Assembly: GCA_964434345.1 (NCBI GenBank)
Contig: CAYSUY010000164.1
Span: forward strand, 1-9,574
DNA length: 9,574 nucleotides
From: CAIOSQ01 sp964434345
GTDB taxonomy: Bacteria; Pseudomonadota; Alphaproteobacteria; CACIAM-22H2
Direction: 5' to 3'
The translations under genes and the position numbers were made by a program. The notes under the pieces are model-generated. The model ran no database searches and was not told where the DNA came from. It was given only the letters and a program-made list of their open reading frames with translations. Positions 1 through 6,489 of this stretch are shown in pieces; position 1 is the stretch's first letter; every line of letters starts with the position of its first letter.

Positions 1-308
1 ACGACCCCGATTCGATGGCGCAGTTCCTCGACGGCAGCCAGACGCCGAACTACACGCGTTCGCATGGCTACAACAATGCGAAGGTCAACGAACTCTTCGA
101 GCAGGGCCGCGCCGAACTCGACGTCGCGAAGCGCAAGACGATCTATCGCGAGATGGAAAAGCTGGCGCTCGAGGACGCCGCCCTGGTCGGCATCGCCTGG
201 CGTTCGCAGGCCTATGCGATGCGCAAGCCGCTCTCGGGCTTCGCCAACCTGCCCGGCTTCCTCAGCTTCTATTCGGGGCTGACCCTCGAGAACGTCTCGA
301 TGGGCTGA
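1..308 (+). CDS. ABC transporter substrate-binding protein, family 5 (C-terminal part only)
   Basis: This is the 3' end of a gene that begins before the window. The reading frame is open from base 3 and gives about 101 residues before the TGA at 306-308. The ATG at 15 is internal, because codons for Asp-Pro-Asp-Ser precede it in frame. The tail has the look of a periplasmic peptide/nickel-type binding protein (SBP_bac_5): a Y-N-N-A-K-V-N-E-L stretch, then a helix leading into Y-R-E-M-E-K-L-A-L-E-D-A, which is the usual C-lobe pattern in which paired substrate-release helices end the domain. Such proteins capture peptides, glycosides, opines or other small solutes and deliver them to the membrane permeases. 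The next genes encode exactly those partners. The specificity-determining part lies outside the window, so the substrate is unknown. Confidence 0.85.
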   Translation, partial: DPDSMAQFLDGSQTPNYTRSHGYNNAKVNELFEQGRAELDVAKRKTIYREMEKLALEDAALVGIAWRSQAYAMRKPLSGFANLPGFLSFYSGLTLENVSMG

Positions 309-318
309 TACCGCGATC

Positions 319-345
319 CGGGGCCGCCGCACGGCGGCGGCCCCG
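319..345 (+). promoter_or_regulatory. GC-only intercistronic hairpin after the binding-protein gene
   Basis: Bases 319-330 (CGGGGCCGCCGC) pair perfectly with 334-345 (GCGGCGGCCCCG) around the 3-base loop ACG, giving a 12-bp stem made only of G-C pairs. It starts 10 bases after the binding-protein stop codon and ends 20 bases before the permease start. No T-run follows, so it is not a classic intrinsic terminator. Known precedent in binding-protein-dependent transport operons is that such hairpins stabilise the upstream mRNA or partly terminate transcription, so the binding protein is made in excess of the membrane parts. That role is inferred here; the structure itself is read directly. Confidence 0.65.
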
Positions 346-356
346 CTTCCGCGCCC

Positions 357-361
357 GGTGA
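357..361 (+). promoter_or_regulatory. Weak ribosome binding site of the DppB-type permease gene
   Basis: GGTGA lies 4 bases before the ATG at 366 and is the only Shine-Dalgarno-like match there. It follows the strong hairpin closely, so folding of the mRNA could influence access to it. Confidence 0.4.
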
Positions 362-365
362 CACC

Positions 366-1316
366 ATGGCCTATGTCCTGCGCCGCATCGCCATCTCGGT
401 CGGTCTGATCTGGCTGGTCGCGACGCTCATCTTTCTCGTCCTGCGCATGATCCCCGGCGATCCGGCCGAGTTGCTGCTGTCGAGCGGCGGCGTCGCGCCC
501 GATCCCGCGCAGGTTCTCGAACTGCGCGAGCGCCTCGGTCTCGAGGCGCCGATCCTCCAGCAATATCTCGCCTTCATCGGACAACTGCTGCGGCTCGATC
601 TCGGCACGTCGCTCACCGACGACTATCCGGTGATCGACGAGATCGCAAAGCGCCTTCCGCGCACGATTGAGCTGATCCTCGCCGCGACCCTGCTCGCGGT
701 GTCGGTGGGCATGCCGCTCGGCGTCATGGCGGCGCTGCGTCGCGGCTCGGGCATGGATCGCACTCTCTCCGGGCTCGCCAGTTTCAACCAATCCCTGCCC
801 GTCTTCGTGACCGGCACGCTCCTGATCCTGATCTTTGCCCAGCAACTGCGCTGGGTTCCCGCCGGCGGCTACGTCGCCTTCGCCCAGGATCCGGTCCGGC
901 ACCTGACCAACCTGCTGATGCCGGCGGTGACCATCGCCATCGGACTGTCGACCGTCGTGTTCCGCATGACCCGGGCGAGCGTCCTCGAGACGCTCGATCG
1001 CGACTGGGTCCGTACCGCCCGCGCCAAGGGCCTTGCCTCTCGGCATGTCGTGCGGCGCCATGTGCTGCGCAATTCGCTGGGTCCGGTCGTGACCGTGATC
1101 GGGCTGCAGATGGGCACGCTGCTCGGCGGCACCGTTCTGGTCGAATACGTCTTCAACTGGCCCGGCCTGTCCGGCTATCTCGTGCGCGCCGTCGAGCAGC
1201 GCAACTACCCCGAGGTCCAGGGCATCGTGCTGGTGATCTGCGCGCTTTTCGTCTTCCTCAACCTCGTGGTCGACCTGCTCTACGCGGTCCTCGACCCGCG
1301 TGTGCGGCACGGCTGA
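366..1316 (+). CDS. Peptide/nickel-type ABC transporter permease, DppB/GsiC-like
   Basis: A 316-residue inner-membrane permease, the usual length for DppB-type subunits. After the first membrane segment (about residues 8-29) comes the family hallmark I-P-G-D-P at about 29-33. A periplasmic stretch follows, containing L-R-E-R-L-G-L and a D-L-G-T-S-L motif. Further hydrophobic segments lie near residues 100-123, 146-160, and across the C-terminal third. The cytoplasmic EAA-type coupling loop is R-T-A-R-A-K-G at about 216-222, where the ATPase docks. The ending Y-A-V-L-D-P-R-V-R is characteristic. It should pair with the DppC-like half of the next gene to form the translocation channel. The ATG at 366 is the natural start. 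The specific substrate cannot be assigned from a permease. Confidence 0.93.
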   Translation: MAYVLRRIAISVGLIWLVATLIFLVLRMIPGDPAELLLSSGGVAPDPAQVLELRERLGLEAPILQQYLAFIGQLLRLDLGTSLTDDYPVIDEIAKRLPRTIELILAATLLAVSVGMPLGVMAALRRGSGMDRTLSGLASFNQSLPVFVTGTLLILIFAQQLRWVPAGGYVAFAQDPVRHLTNLLMPAVTIAIGLSTVVFRMTRASVLETLDRDWVRTARAKGLASRHVVRRHVLRNSLGPVVTVIGLQMGTLLGGTVLVEYVFNWPGLSGYLVRAVEQRNYPEVQGIVLVICALFVFLNLVVDLLYAVLDPRVRHG

Positions 1317-1320
1317 GCCA

Positions 1321-3240
1321 ATGGCGCGCGACCTCTTCGCCGATCCGCGGTTCCGCCGCCTCGCCTGGCCGCTGGCGGCGGTCGGAACGATCCTTCTGCT
1401 GGCGATCTTCTCGCCGCTGCTCGCGCCCTATGATCCGGCAGCGCAGAATGTGGCCGCACGGCTTGCCGGCCCGTCTTTCGCGCATCCGCTGGGACAGGAC
1501 GAGTTCGGACGCGACGTCCTATCGCGGCTGCTCGTCGGTGCGCGCGCCAGCCTGCGCGTCGCCATCGTCTCGGCGCTGATCGCCGGCGCGATCGGCATCG
1601 CGATCGGTCTGGTCGGCGGGTATTTCGGGGGGATCGTCGAGTTGTTCACGATCCGCCTGACCGACATCATCCTGTCCTTCCCGCCGATCCTGCTGGCGCT
1701 GCTGGTCGTGACGCTGCTCGGGCCCGGGGTCGGCACGCTGACCTTCGTGCTGTCGATCCTGTACGTACCGGCCTTCGCGCGCGTCACCTATGGCGAGGTG
1801 CTGTCGGCGCGCGCGCTCGATTATGTCGAGGCGGCGCGCGCCGCCGGGGCCGGCGCCATACGCATCATGCTGCGTACCATTCTGCCGAACATCCTCGGCC
1901 CGATCCTGGTGCAGTTCTCCCTCGTCGTGGCGGCGGCGATCCTGATCGAATCCGGCCTCAGCTTCCTCGGCCTCGGCGTGGTGCCGCCGGAACCGTCCTG
2001 GGGCCTGATGATCCGCGGCGCGCGCGGCACGATGCAGCACAATCCGTGGCTCCTGCTCTGGCCGTGCATCGCGCTCGTCGTGACCATCCTCGCGATCAAC
2101 CGGCTCTGCGACGCCCTGCGCGACGTCTTCGACCCGCGCGTCGGCGGCGCTGCGGATCCAGGCACGATTCGCCGGCTCTTCGACGCGACGCTTGGGCTCG
2201 CCCCGAAACGTTCGGCGGCCGCAGCGGCCAGACCCGATGCGGACATGCTCCTGTCGGTCCGCAACCTCAGCACCTATTTCGCGACGCCGGACGGGATGCT
2301 GCGCGCGGTCGACGGCGTCTCCTTCGACCTGCGGAGGGGCGAGACCCTCGCAGTCGTCGGCGAGTCCGGATCGGGCAAGTCGATCACCGGCCTGTCGCTG
2401 CTCGGCCTCGTGCCGCGGCCGGCGGGGCGGATCGTGGGCGGCGAGATCCTGCTCCGCGGGCGCGACGGCCGGGTGCGCGACCTCGCGAAGCTCGACGAGG
2501 CCGGGCTGCAGGAGATCCGCGGCAACGAGATCGCGATGGTCTTCCAGGAGCCGATGACCAGTCTCAACCCGGTCTATCGGATCGGGGACCAGATCGCCGA
2601 GGCGGTGGTTCGCCATCGCGGCCTCTCCAGCGCCGCCGCTCGCTCGATCGCCCTCGCGGCGCTCGAGCGGGTCGGCATCCCCGATGCGAAGCGCAGGATC
2701 GACGATTATCCGCACCAGCTCTCCGGTGGCATGCGCCAGCGCGCGATGATCGCCATGGCGCTCGCCTGCGAACCCAGCCTGCTGATCGCCGACGAACCGA
2801 CGACGGCGCTCGACGTCACGATCCAGGCGCAGATCCTCGACCTCATGCGCGGTCTCAAGCACGGCGAGCGCGGAGGCATGGGCATCCTCTTCGTCACCCA
2901 TAATTTCGGGGTCGTCGCCGAGATGGCGGACCGGGTCCTCGTCATGTACGCGGGCCGGGTCGTCGAGGAAGGCGACGTGCGCACGATCTTCCGCAATCCG
3001 CGCCATCCCTACACGCGCGGACTTCTCGGTTCGATCCCCGGCGCGCCGGGCGCACGCGGCGAAGACGGTTTGCTGCGCGCGATCCCTGGAAACGTGCCGA
3101 GCCTGCGCAACCTGCCCCCCGGCTGCGCCTTTGCGCCGCGCTGCGCCTGGGCCGAGCCGGCCTGCGCGACGGTCGACCCCGCGATCGAGACCGTGGCTCC
3201 AGGCCATCGCACGCGCTGCCGCCGCTGGAGGGATCTGTGA
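1321..3240 (+). CDS. Fused DppC-type permease and DppD-type ATP-binding protein of a peptide/nickel-type ABC importer
   Basis: One uninterrupted 639-residue frame. Residues 1-274 form a DppC-type permease: first membrane segment about 15-36, family motif P-L-G-Q-D-E-F-G-R-D at 56-65, EAA loop E-A-A-R-A-A-G at 170-176, and the usual C-terminal D-P-R-V at 271-274. An alanine-rich linker of about 34 residues leads into an ATPase starting near Met309. That half has Walker A G-E-S-G-S-G-K-S at 347-354, Q-loop Gln409, signature L-S-G-G-M at 467-471, Walker B Asp491-Glu492, and H-loop His527. It ends in an oligopeptide-transporter C-terminal domain with Cys602, 608, 615 and 633. All ATPase catalytic residues are present. 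The ATG at 1321 lies 4 bases after the upstream stop. A GTG at 1300 is in frame but adds only seven unlikely residues overlapping the previous gene. No strong ribosome site is visible, so coupled translation is likely. Confidence 0.92.
   Translation: MARDLFADPRFRRLAWPLAAVGTILLLAIFSPLLAPYDPAAQNVAARLAGPSFAHPLGQDEFGRDVLSRLLVGARASLRVAIVSALIAGAIGIAIGLVGGYFGGIVELFTIRLTDIILSFPPILLALLVVTLLGPGVGTLTFVLSILYVPAFARVTYGEVLSARALDYVEAARAAGAGAIRIMLRTILPNILGPILVQFSLVVAAAILIESGLSFLGLGVVPPEPSWGLMIRGARGTMQHNPWLLLWPCIALVVTILAINRLCDALRDVFDPRVGGAADPGTIRRLFDATLGLAPKRSAAAAARPDADMLLSVRNLSTYFATPDGMLRAVDGVSFDLRRGETLAVVGESGSGKSITGLSLLGLVPRPAGRIVGGEILLRGRDGRVRDLAKLDEAGLQEIRGNEIAMVFQEPMTSLNPVYRIGDQIAEAVVRHRGLSSAAARSIALAALERVGIPDAKRRIDDYPHQLSGGMRQRAMIAMALACEPSLLIADEPTTALDVTIQAQILDLMRGLKHGERGGMGILFVTHNFGVVAEMADRVLVMYAGRVVEEGDVRTIFRNPRHPYTRGLLGSIPGAPGARGEDGLLRAIPGNVPSLRNLPPGCAFAPRCAWAEPACATVDPAIETVAPGHRTRCRRWRDL
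3227..3231 (+). promoter_or_regulatory. Strong ribosome binding site fixing the GTG start of the DppF-type gene
   Basis: GGAGG at 3227-3231, inside the last codons of the fused permease/ATPase gene, sits 5 bases before the GTG at 3237. It is the best Shine-Dalgarno match in the plus-strand operon. It supports a GTG start whose last two bases are the first two of the preceding TGA stop (GTGA overlap). Confidence 0.75.
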
Positions 3241-4229
3241 GCGCGACGCTGATCGAGGTCGACGGCCTCAAGAAGCATTTCCATGCCGGGCGCGGCCTGC
3301 TCGGCCTGGGCCGCAGCACGATCCGCGCCGTCGATGGCGTCAGCTTCTCGATCGCGCGCGGCGAGGTCGTCGGGCTCGTCGGCGAGTCGGGTTCGGGCAA
3401 GAGCACGGTGGGACGCGCGCTGCTGCGCCTGATCGAGCCGACCGCCGGATCGGTGCGCTTCGACGGAACCGACATCACGCGGCTCGGGCGCGCGTCGCTG
3501 CAACGGCTGCGGCGCCGTATGCAGATCGTCTTCCAGGATCCCTATGCCAGCCTCGATCCGCGCCGACGCGTGGAGGATCTGATCGGCGACGTCCTCGACA
3601 TCCATGGCCTTGCCAAGGGCGCCGCGCGGCGGGCCCGCGTGGTCGAACTGCTCGAACAGGTGGGCTTGCCGCCGGAGCATATCGACCGCTTTCCACACCA
3701 GTTTTCGGGCGGTCAGCGCCAGCGCATCGGCATCGCGCGCGCCCTTGCGGTGGCCCCCGATTTCATCGTCGCCGACGAACCCGTATCGGCGCTCGACGTC
3801 TCGGTCCAGGCGCAGATCGTCAATCTGCTGGTCGAACTGCGCCGCCGTCTCGGCCTGACGATGCTGTTCATCTCGCACGACCTCGCCGTCGTCGAGCATC
3901 TCTCGGACCGTGTCATCGTGATGTATCTCGGCCGGATCATGGAGATGGCGCCGGCGTCACGCATCTACGCGACCCCGCGCCATCCCTATACGCAGGCCCT
4001 GCTGTCCGCGGCCCCCGTGCCCGATCCCGACGCACCGCGCCGGCGCATCCTGCTGTCGGGCGATCTGCCCAGCCCGGCGAATCCGCCACCGGGCTGCGTC
4101 TTCAGCACGCGCTGTCCGCATGCGACCGAGCGCTGCCGGCGCGAGGCGCCAACGCTGGAAGAAACCGCGCCCGGCCAGTTCGTCGCCTGTCTGCGCGTGC
4201 GCGAACTCGGTTCCCAGCCCGGCGCCTGA
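3237..4229 (+). CDS. Peptide/nickel-type ABC transporter ATP-binding protein, DppF/OppF-like
   Basis: A 330-residue cytoplasmic ATPase, the normal length for DppF/OppF. The order of motifs is complete: Walker A G-E-S-G-S-G-K-S at 49-56, Q-loop Gln100, signature F-S-G-G-Q at 156-160, Walker B Asp180-Glu181, D-loop around Ala185-Asp187, and H-loop His214. The C-terminal oligopeptide-type domain begins near R-H-P-Y-T (248-252) and carries Cys287, 293, 300 and 318. It should form the ATPase heterodimer with the C-terminal half of the preceding fusion protein to power uptake. Its GTG start overlaps the upstream stop by four bases (GTGA) behind a strong ribosome site, so the two ATPases are probably made in step. 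As the last gene of the plus-strand operon, its stop codon lies in an arm of the stem-loop at 4225-4252. Confidence 0.93.
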   Translation: MSATLIEVDGLKKHFHAGRGLLGLGRSTIRAVDGVSFSIARGEVVGLVGESGSGKSTVGRALLRLIEPTAGSVRFDGTDITRLGRASLQRLRRRMQIVFQDPYASLDPRRRVEDLIGDVLDIHGLAKGAARRARVVELLEQVGLPPEHIDRFPHQFSGGQRQRIGIARALAVAPDFIVADEPVSALDVSVQAQIVNLLVELRRRLGLTMLFISHDLAVVEHLSDRVIVMYLGRIMEMAPASRIYATPRHPYTQALLSAAPVPDPDAPRRRILLSGDLPSPANPPPGCVFSTRCPHATERCRREAPTLEETAPGQFVACLRVRELGSQPGA

Positions 4230-4252
4230 CGGCGTTCGATCCGCCTGTCAGG
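4225..4252. terminator. Stem-loop shared by two converging operons, candidate bidirectional terminator
   Basis: CCTGACGGCG (4225-4234) pairs with CGCC (4242-4245) plus GTCAGG (4247-4252), leaving a single bulged T at 4246 and a 7-base loop (4235-4241). The plus-strand TGA stop (4227-4229) lies in the left arm and the minus-strand stop (TCA at 4248-4250) in the right arm, so the two stop codons pair with each other. The structure fills the whole 18-base gap between the converging genes. Neither side has a clear T-run, so efficient intrinsic termination is uncertain. It could instead protect mRNA 3' ends or work together with Rho. Confidence 0.5.
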
Positions 4253-5708
4253 TCCCGGCGTCGTGAAGGCGGCGCAGTTGCGGCGCCAGGACGCGCGCCG
4301 CCTCGGCGGCGATCACCCGCTCGGCGGCGGCGCGATCGCGCAATTCCGCCGCATGCGCCGCGATCGCGCGCAGGACGGCCGCCTCGTCGAAGGCCTCGAT
4401 GCGGCCATCGCGATAGGCCCAGGCGCCGTCGACCATCGTCGCCGCGACGCGGGACGGCGATGCGTGCCGCACCAGGACATCGACGGACGGCTCGAGCGCG
4501 GCCATTTCCGCCCCCGCGAGCGAGACGAGAGCGATATCCGCAAGCCGGCCGGGCGCGAGCCGTCCCGCCTCCGCCGCGAGCCCGAAGACCGCGGCGCCGC
4601 CCTCGGTCGCAAGCCGGAGCACCTCGCGCGCGGCGGGGCGGAACGGCGTGGCATCCGGCGCGACGGGCTGGGCGATACGCGGCAGCATCGCCGCGAGACG
4701 CATGATCTCGAACGGGTCGGCACGCCCGCCTGTATTCGCGCTGTCGCTGCCGAGCGCCATCGCGATCCCGGCATCCCGCATGGCGGCAAAGGGCATGACG
4801 CCGCTGCCGAGCATCAGATTGCTCGTCGGATTATGGACCACGACGACACCATGACGCGCGAGCACGTCGCGATCCGCCGCACTCGTCCAGACACCATGCG
4901 CGACCGACAATCCCGGCGCCAGCAGGCCGCGCCGCGCCAGCTCGGCCATCATCCCGCCGGGCCAGAGGCGACGCGCGAGGATCGCCTGGGCGCGCGTCTC
5001 GAGCAGGTGCGTGTGCACGCCGAGACCATGCCGGTCGCGCAGCCGCGCCCAGAGCGCCAGCAACTCGGGCGAGCAGCGCTGCGGCGCGTTGGGACCAAGC
5101 AGGATGCGGACACGGCCGTCGCCGCGCGTCGCGGCGACGGCCTCGTCGATCGCCGCGCTCACGGCGTCATGCGACGCGAAGCCGGGGCCTTCGACCACGT
5201 GCCTCAGATGCGGCGGCAGGTCGAAGCCGAGAAGGTCATGGTCGTGGCGATCGTGCAGCATCGGCGCATAGGCGACGCGCATGCCGGACTCGCGATGGGC
5301 CGCGATCGCCGCCGCGCGCAATCCAAGCTGCGGCGCGTGGTCGACAACAGCCGCATAGCCGGCGCGCAGCATCTCCGCCGCGCCCGCCAGAATCGCGAGC
5401 CGTAACAGCGCAGCGTCGAGCGCGCGTCCCCAAGCGACGGTGAACAGGGCCCAGAGCTCGAGCGGCAGGTCGTTCTCCGTGCCGCGCAGGAGATTGCCGT
5501 AGCTGTGGTGATGGGCGTTGACCAGGGCCGGCATGGCGACCGCGCCGTTGGCGTCATGGACCTCGCGCGCCCGCGCGACGAGCGCCGCAGCCTCTGCCGC
5601 ACCGTACGCGACGCCGGCGATGTGCCGCCCCTCGACCAGGATCGCGCCAGGACGCGGCGTGTCGTCGGCGTCGGCCAGGATCAGCGCGTTGGCGATCGCG
5701 ATCGCCAC
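4248..5708 (-). CDS. Amidohydrolase family protein, TrzA/SsnA/cytosine-deaminase-like (COG0402 type)
   Basis: A 486-residue metal-dependent hydrolase from a GTG at 5708. An ATG at 5777 in the same frame would overlap the upstream crotonase gene by about 60 bases and add an arginine/serine-rich stretch unlike the family, so I prefer the GTG, after which a normal beta-strand N-terminus (A-N-A-L-I-L) begins. The metal and catalytic set is complete: H-x-H at His66/His68, H-T-H-L-L-E-T with His232, His234 and catalytic-type Glu237, A-H-G-V at His271, and G-S-D at Asp322. The segment H-N-P-T-S-N-L-M-L-G-S-G (292-303) is typical. Relatives deaminate or dechlorinate N-heterocycles such as triazines, guanine or cytosine, or deaminate adenosyl compounds. 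The substrate here is unknown. It is the last gene of the minus-strand operon, 7 bases after the crotonase gene. A purine-rich AGGGA (5726-5722) is a rather distant ribosome site. Confidence 0.88.
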   Translation of the reverse strand: MAIAIANALILADADDTPRPGAILVEGRHIAGVAYGAAEAAALVARAREVHDANGAVAMPALVNAHHHSYGNLLRGTENDLPLELWALFTVAWGRALDAALLRLAILAGAAEMLRAGYAAVVDHAPQLGLRAAAIAAHRESGMRVAYAPMLHDRHDHDLLGFDLPPHLRHVVEGPGFASHDAVSAAIDEAVAATRGDGRVRILLGPNAPQRCSPELLALWARLRDRHGLGVHTHLLETRAQAILARRLWPGGMMAELARRGLLAPGLSVAHGVWTSAADRDVLARHGVVVVHNPTSNLMLGSGVMPFAAMRDAGIAMALGSDSANTGGRADPFEIMRLAAMLPRIAQPVAPDATPFRPAAREVLRLATEGGAAVFGLAAEAGRLAPGRLADIALVSLAGAEMAALEPSVDVLVRHASPSRVAATMVDGAWAYRDGRIEAFDEAAVLRAIAAHAAELRDRAAAERVIAAEAARVLAPQLRRLHDAGT

Positions 5709-5715
5709 GGCCGGA

Positions 5716-6489
5716 TCAGCGTCCCTTCCAGACCGGCTTGCGCTTCTCGCGGAAGGCGCGCACGCCCTCCTCGCCATCCTCGGAGCGGATCGCGTCGACG
5801 ACCGCGGGCAGGCGCATGGCCTGCGCTTCGCGCGGGGTCAGATGCGCCGTCCGCCTGACCGTCTGCTTGATCGCGCGCAGGCTGAGCGGCGCGCAGGCGA
5901 GCATGTCGGACAGCCAGCGCTCGACCGCCTCGTCCAGCCCGGCGCGCGGCACGACCTCGTTGAACAGCCCCCAGCTTTCCAGCTCGCGCGCCTTGAAGCG
6001 CCGACCGGTGAGCATCATGCCCATCGCGAGGCGGAACGGAACCTGGCGCTGCAGCTGGACCATTCCGCCATCGAGCGGCAGATAACCGACGCGCGGTTCG
6101 GTGAGGCCGAAGGTCGCCTCCTCGGCGACGATCGCGATGTCGCAGCCCAGCACCATCTCGAATCCTCCGCCCAGCGCATGCCCGTTGATCCGGCCGATCA
6201 CCGGGATGTCGAGCGTGTCGCGGAAGGACAGGCCGCCGAAGCCGTGCGGACGCGGCGTCATCCAGTAGTCGAGCCCGCTCTTCGCGGCGCCCGTCAGGTC
6301 GGCGCCGGCACAGAACGCGCGATCGCCCGCGCCGGTGAGCACGATCACGCGGACGTCGCGCTCGCCCTCGAGGCGCCGCCAGACGGCTTCCAGCTCGGCC
6401 TCGGTCGCTGCGTCGACGGCATTGAGCTTATCGGGCCGGTCGATGGTGACGCGCGCGACGTGATCCGCGATCTCGAGCCGGACGGTCAC
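5716..6489 (-). CDS. Enoyl-CoA hydratase/isomerase family protein (crotonase)
   Basis: A 257-residue crotonase-fold protein, the standard length. The GTG at 6489 overlaps the CoA-transferase stop as GTGA and gives a normal N-terminus running into V-T-I-D-R-P-D-K-L-N-A (14-24). Longer starts up to 6750 only add arginine- and alanine-rich sequence antisense-like to the family and sit inside the neighbouring gene. The oxyanion-hole segments are A-F-C-A-G-A-D-L (58-65) and G-H-A-L-G-G-G (103-109). Glu111 and Glu131 are 20 residues apart, matching the two catalytic glutamates of the rat mitochondrial hydratase (Glu144 and Glu164). A true hydratase activity, adding water across a 2-enoyl-CoA, is therefore plausible rather than an isomerase or decarboxylase relative. 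It probably acts on the CoA thioester made by the upstream transferase. Confidence 0.92.
   Translation of the reverse strand: MTVRLEIADHVARVTIDRPDKLNAVDAATEAELEAVWRRLEGERDVRVIVLTGAGDRAFCAGADLTGAAKSGLDYWMTPRPHGFGGLSFRDTLDIPVIGRINGHALGGGFEMVLGCDIAIVAEEATFGLTEPRVGYLPLDGGMVQLQRQVPFRLAMGMMLTGRRFKARELESWGLFNEVVPRAGLDEAVERWLSDMLACAPLSLRAIKQTVRRTAHLTPREAQAMRLPAVVDAIRSEDGEEGVRAFREKRKPVWKGR

Noticed and set aside
319..350. Hairpin as an intrinsic transcription terminator ending the binding-protein transcript
   Set aside because: No T-run follows the stem, and the permease gene continues in the same direction. Partial attenuation or mRNA protection fits better.
1300..1320. GTG at 1300 as start of the permease/ATPase fusion
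   Set aside because: It overlaps the end of the DppB-type gene and adds seven residues that do not resemble the DppC N-terminus. The ATG at 1321 fits better.
2131..2250. Possible frameshift or sequencing error joining two genes
   Set aside because: No frame change is needed and no ribosome site or stop remnant is seen around the candidate internal ATG at 2245, so the sequence as given supports a true fusion.
1519..3207. 562-codon open frame on the minus strand opposite the fused permease/ATPase gene
   Set aside because: It is antisense to a gene with complete conserved motifs. Its product is full of Arg, Asp, Gln and His in the low-complexity style typical of GC-rich shadow frames, with no recognisable domain.
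3131..4705. 524-codon plus-strand frame overlapping the DppF-type gene and running into the amidohydrolase gene
   Set aside because: The product is mostly Arg, Ala and Pro and crosses two real genes on opposite strands, so it is a codon-bias shadow.
5709..5777. Longer amidohydrolase start at the ATG at 5777
   Set aside because: It would overlap the crotonase gene by about 60 bases and add a non-homologous basic stretch. The GTG at 5708 gives the expected family N-terminus.
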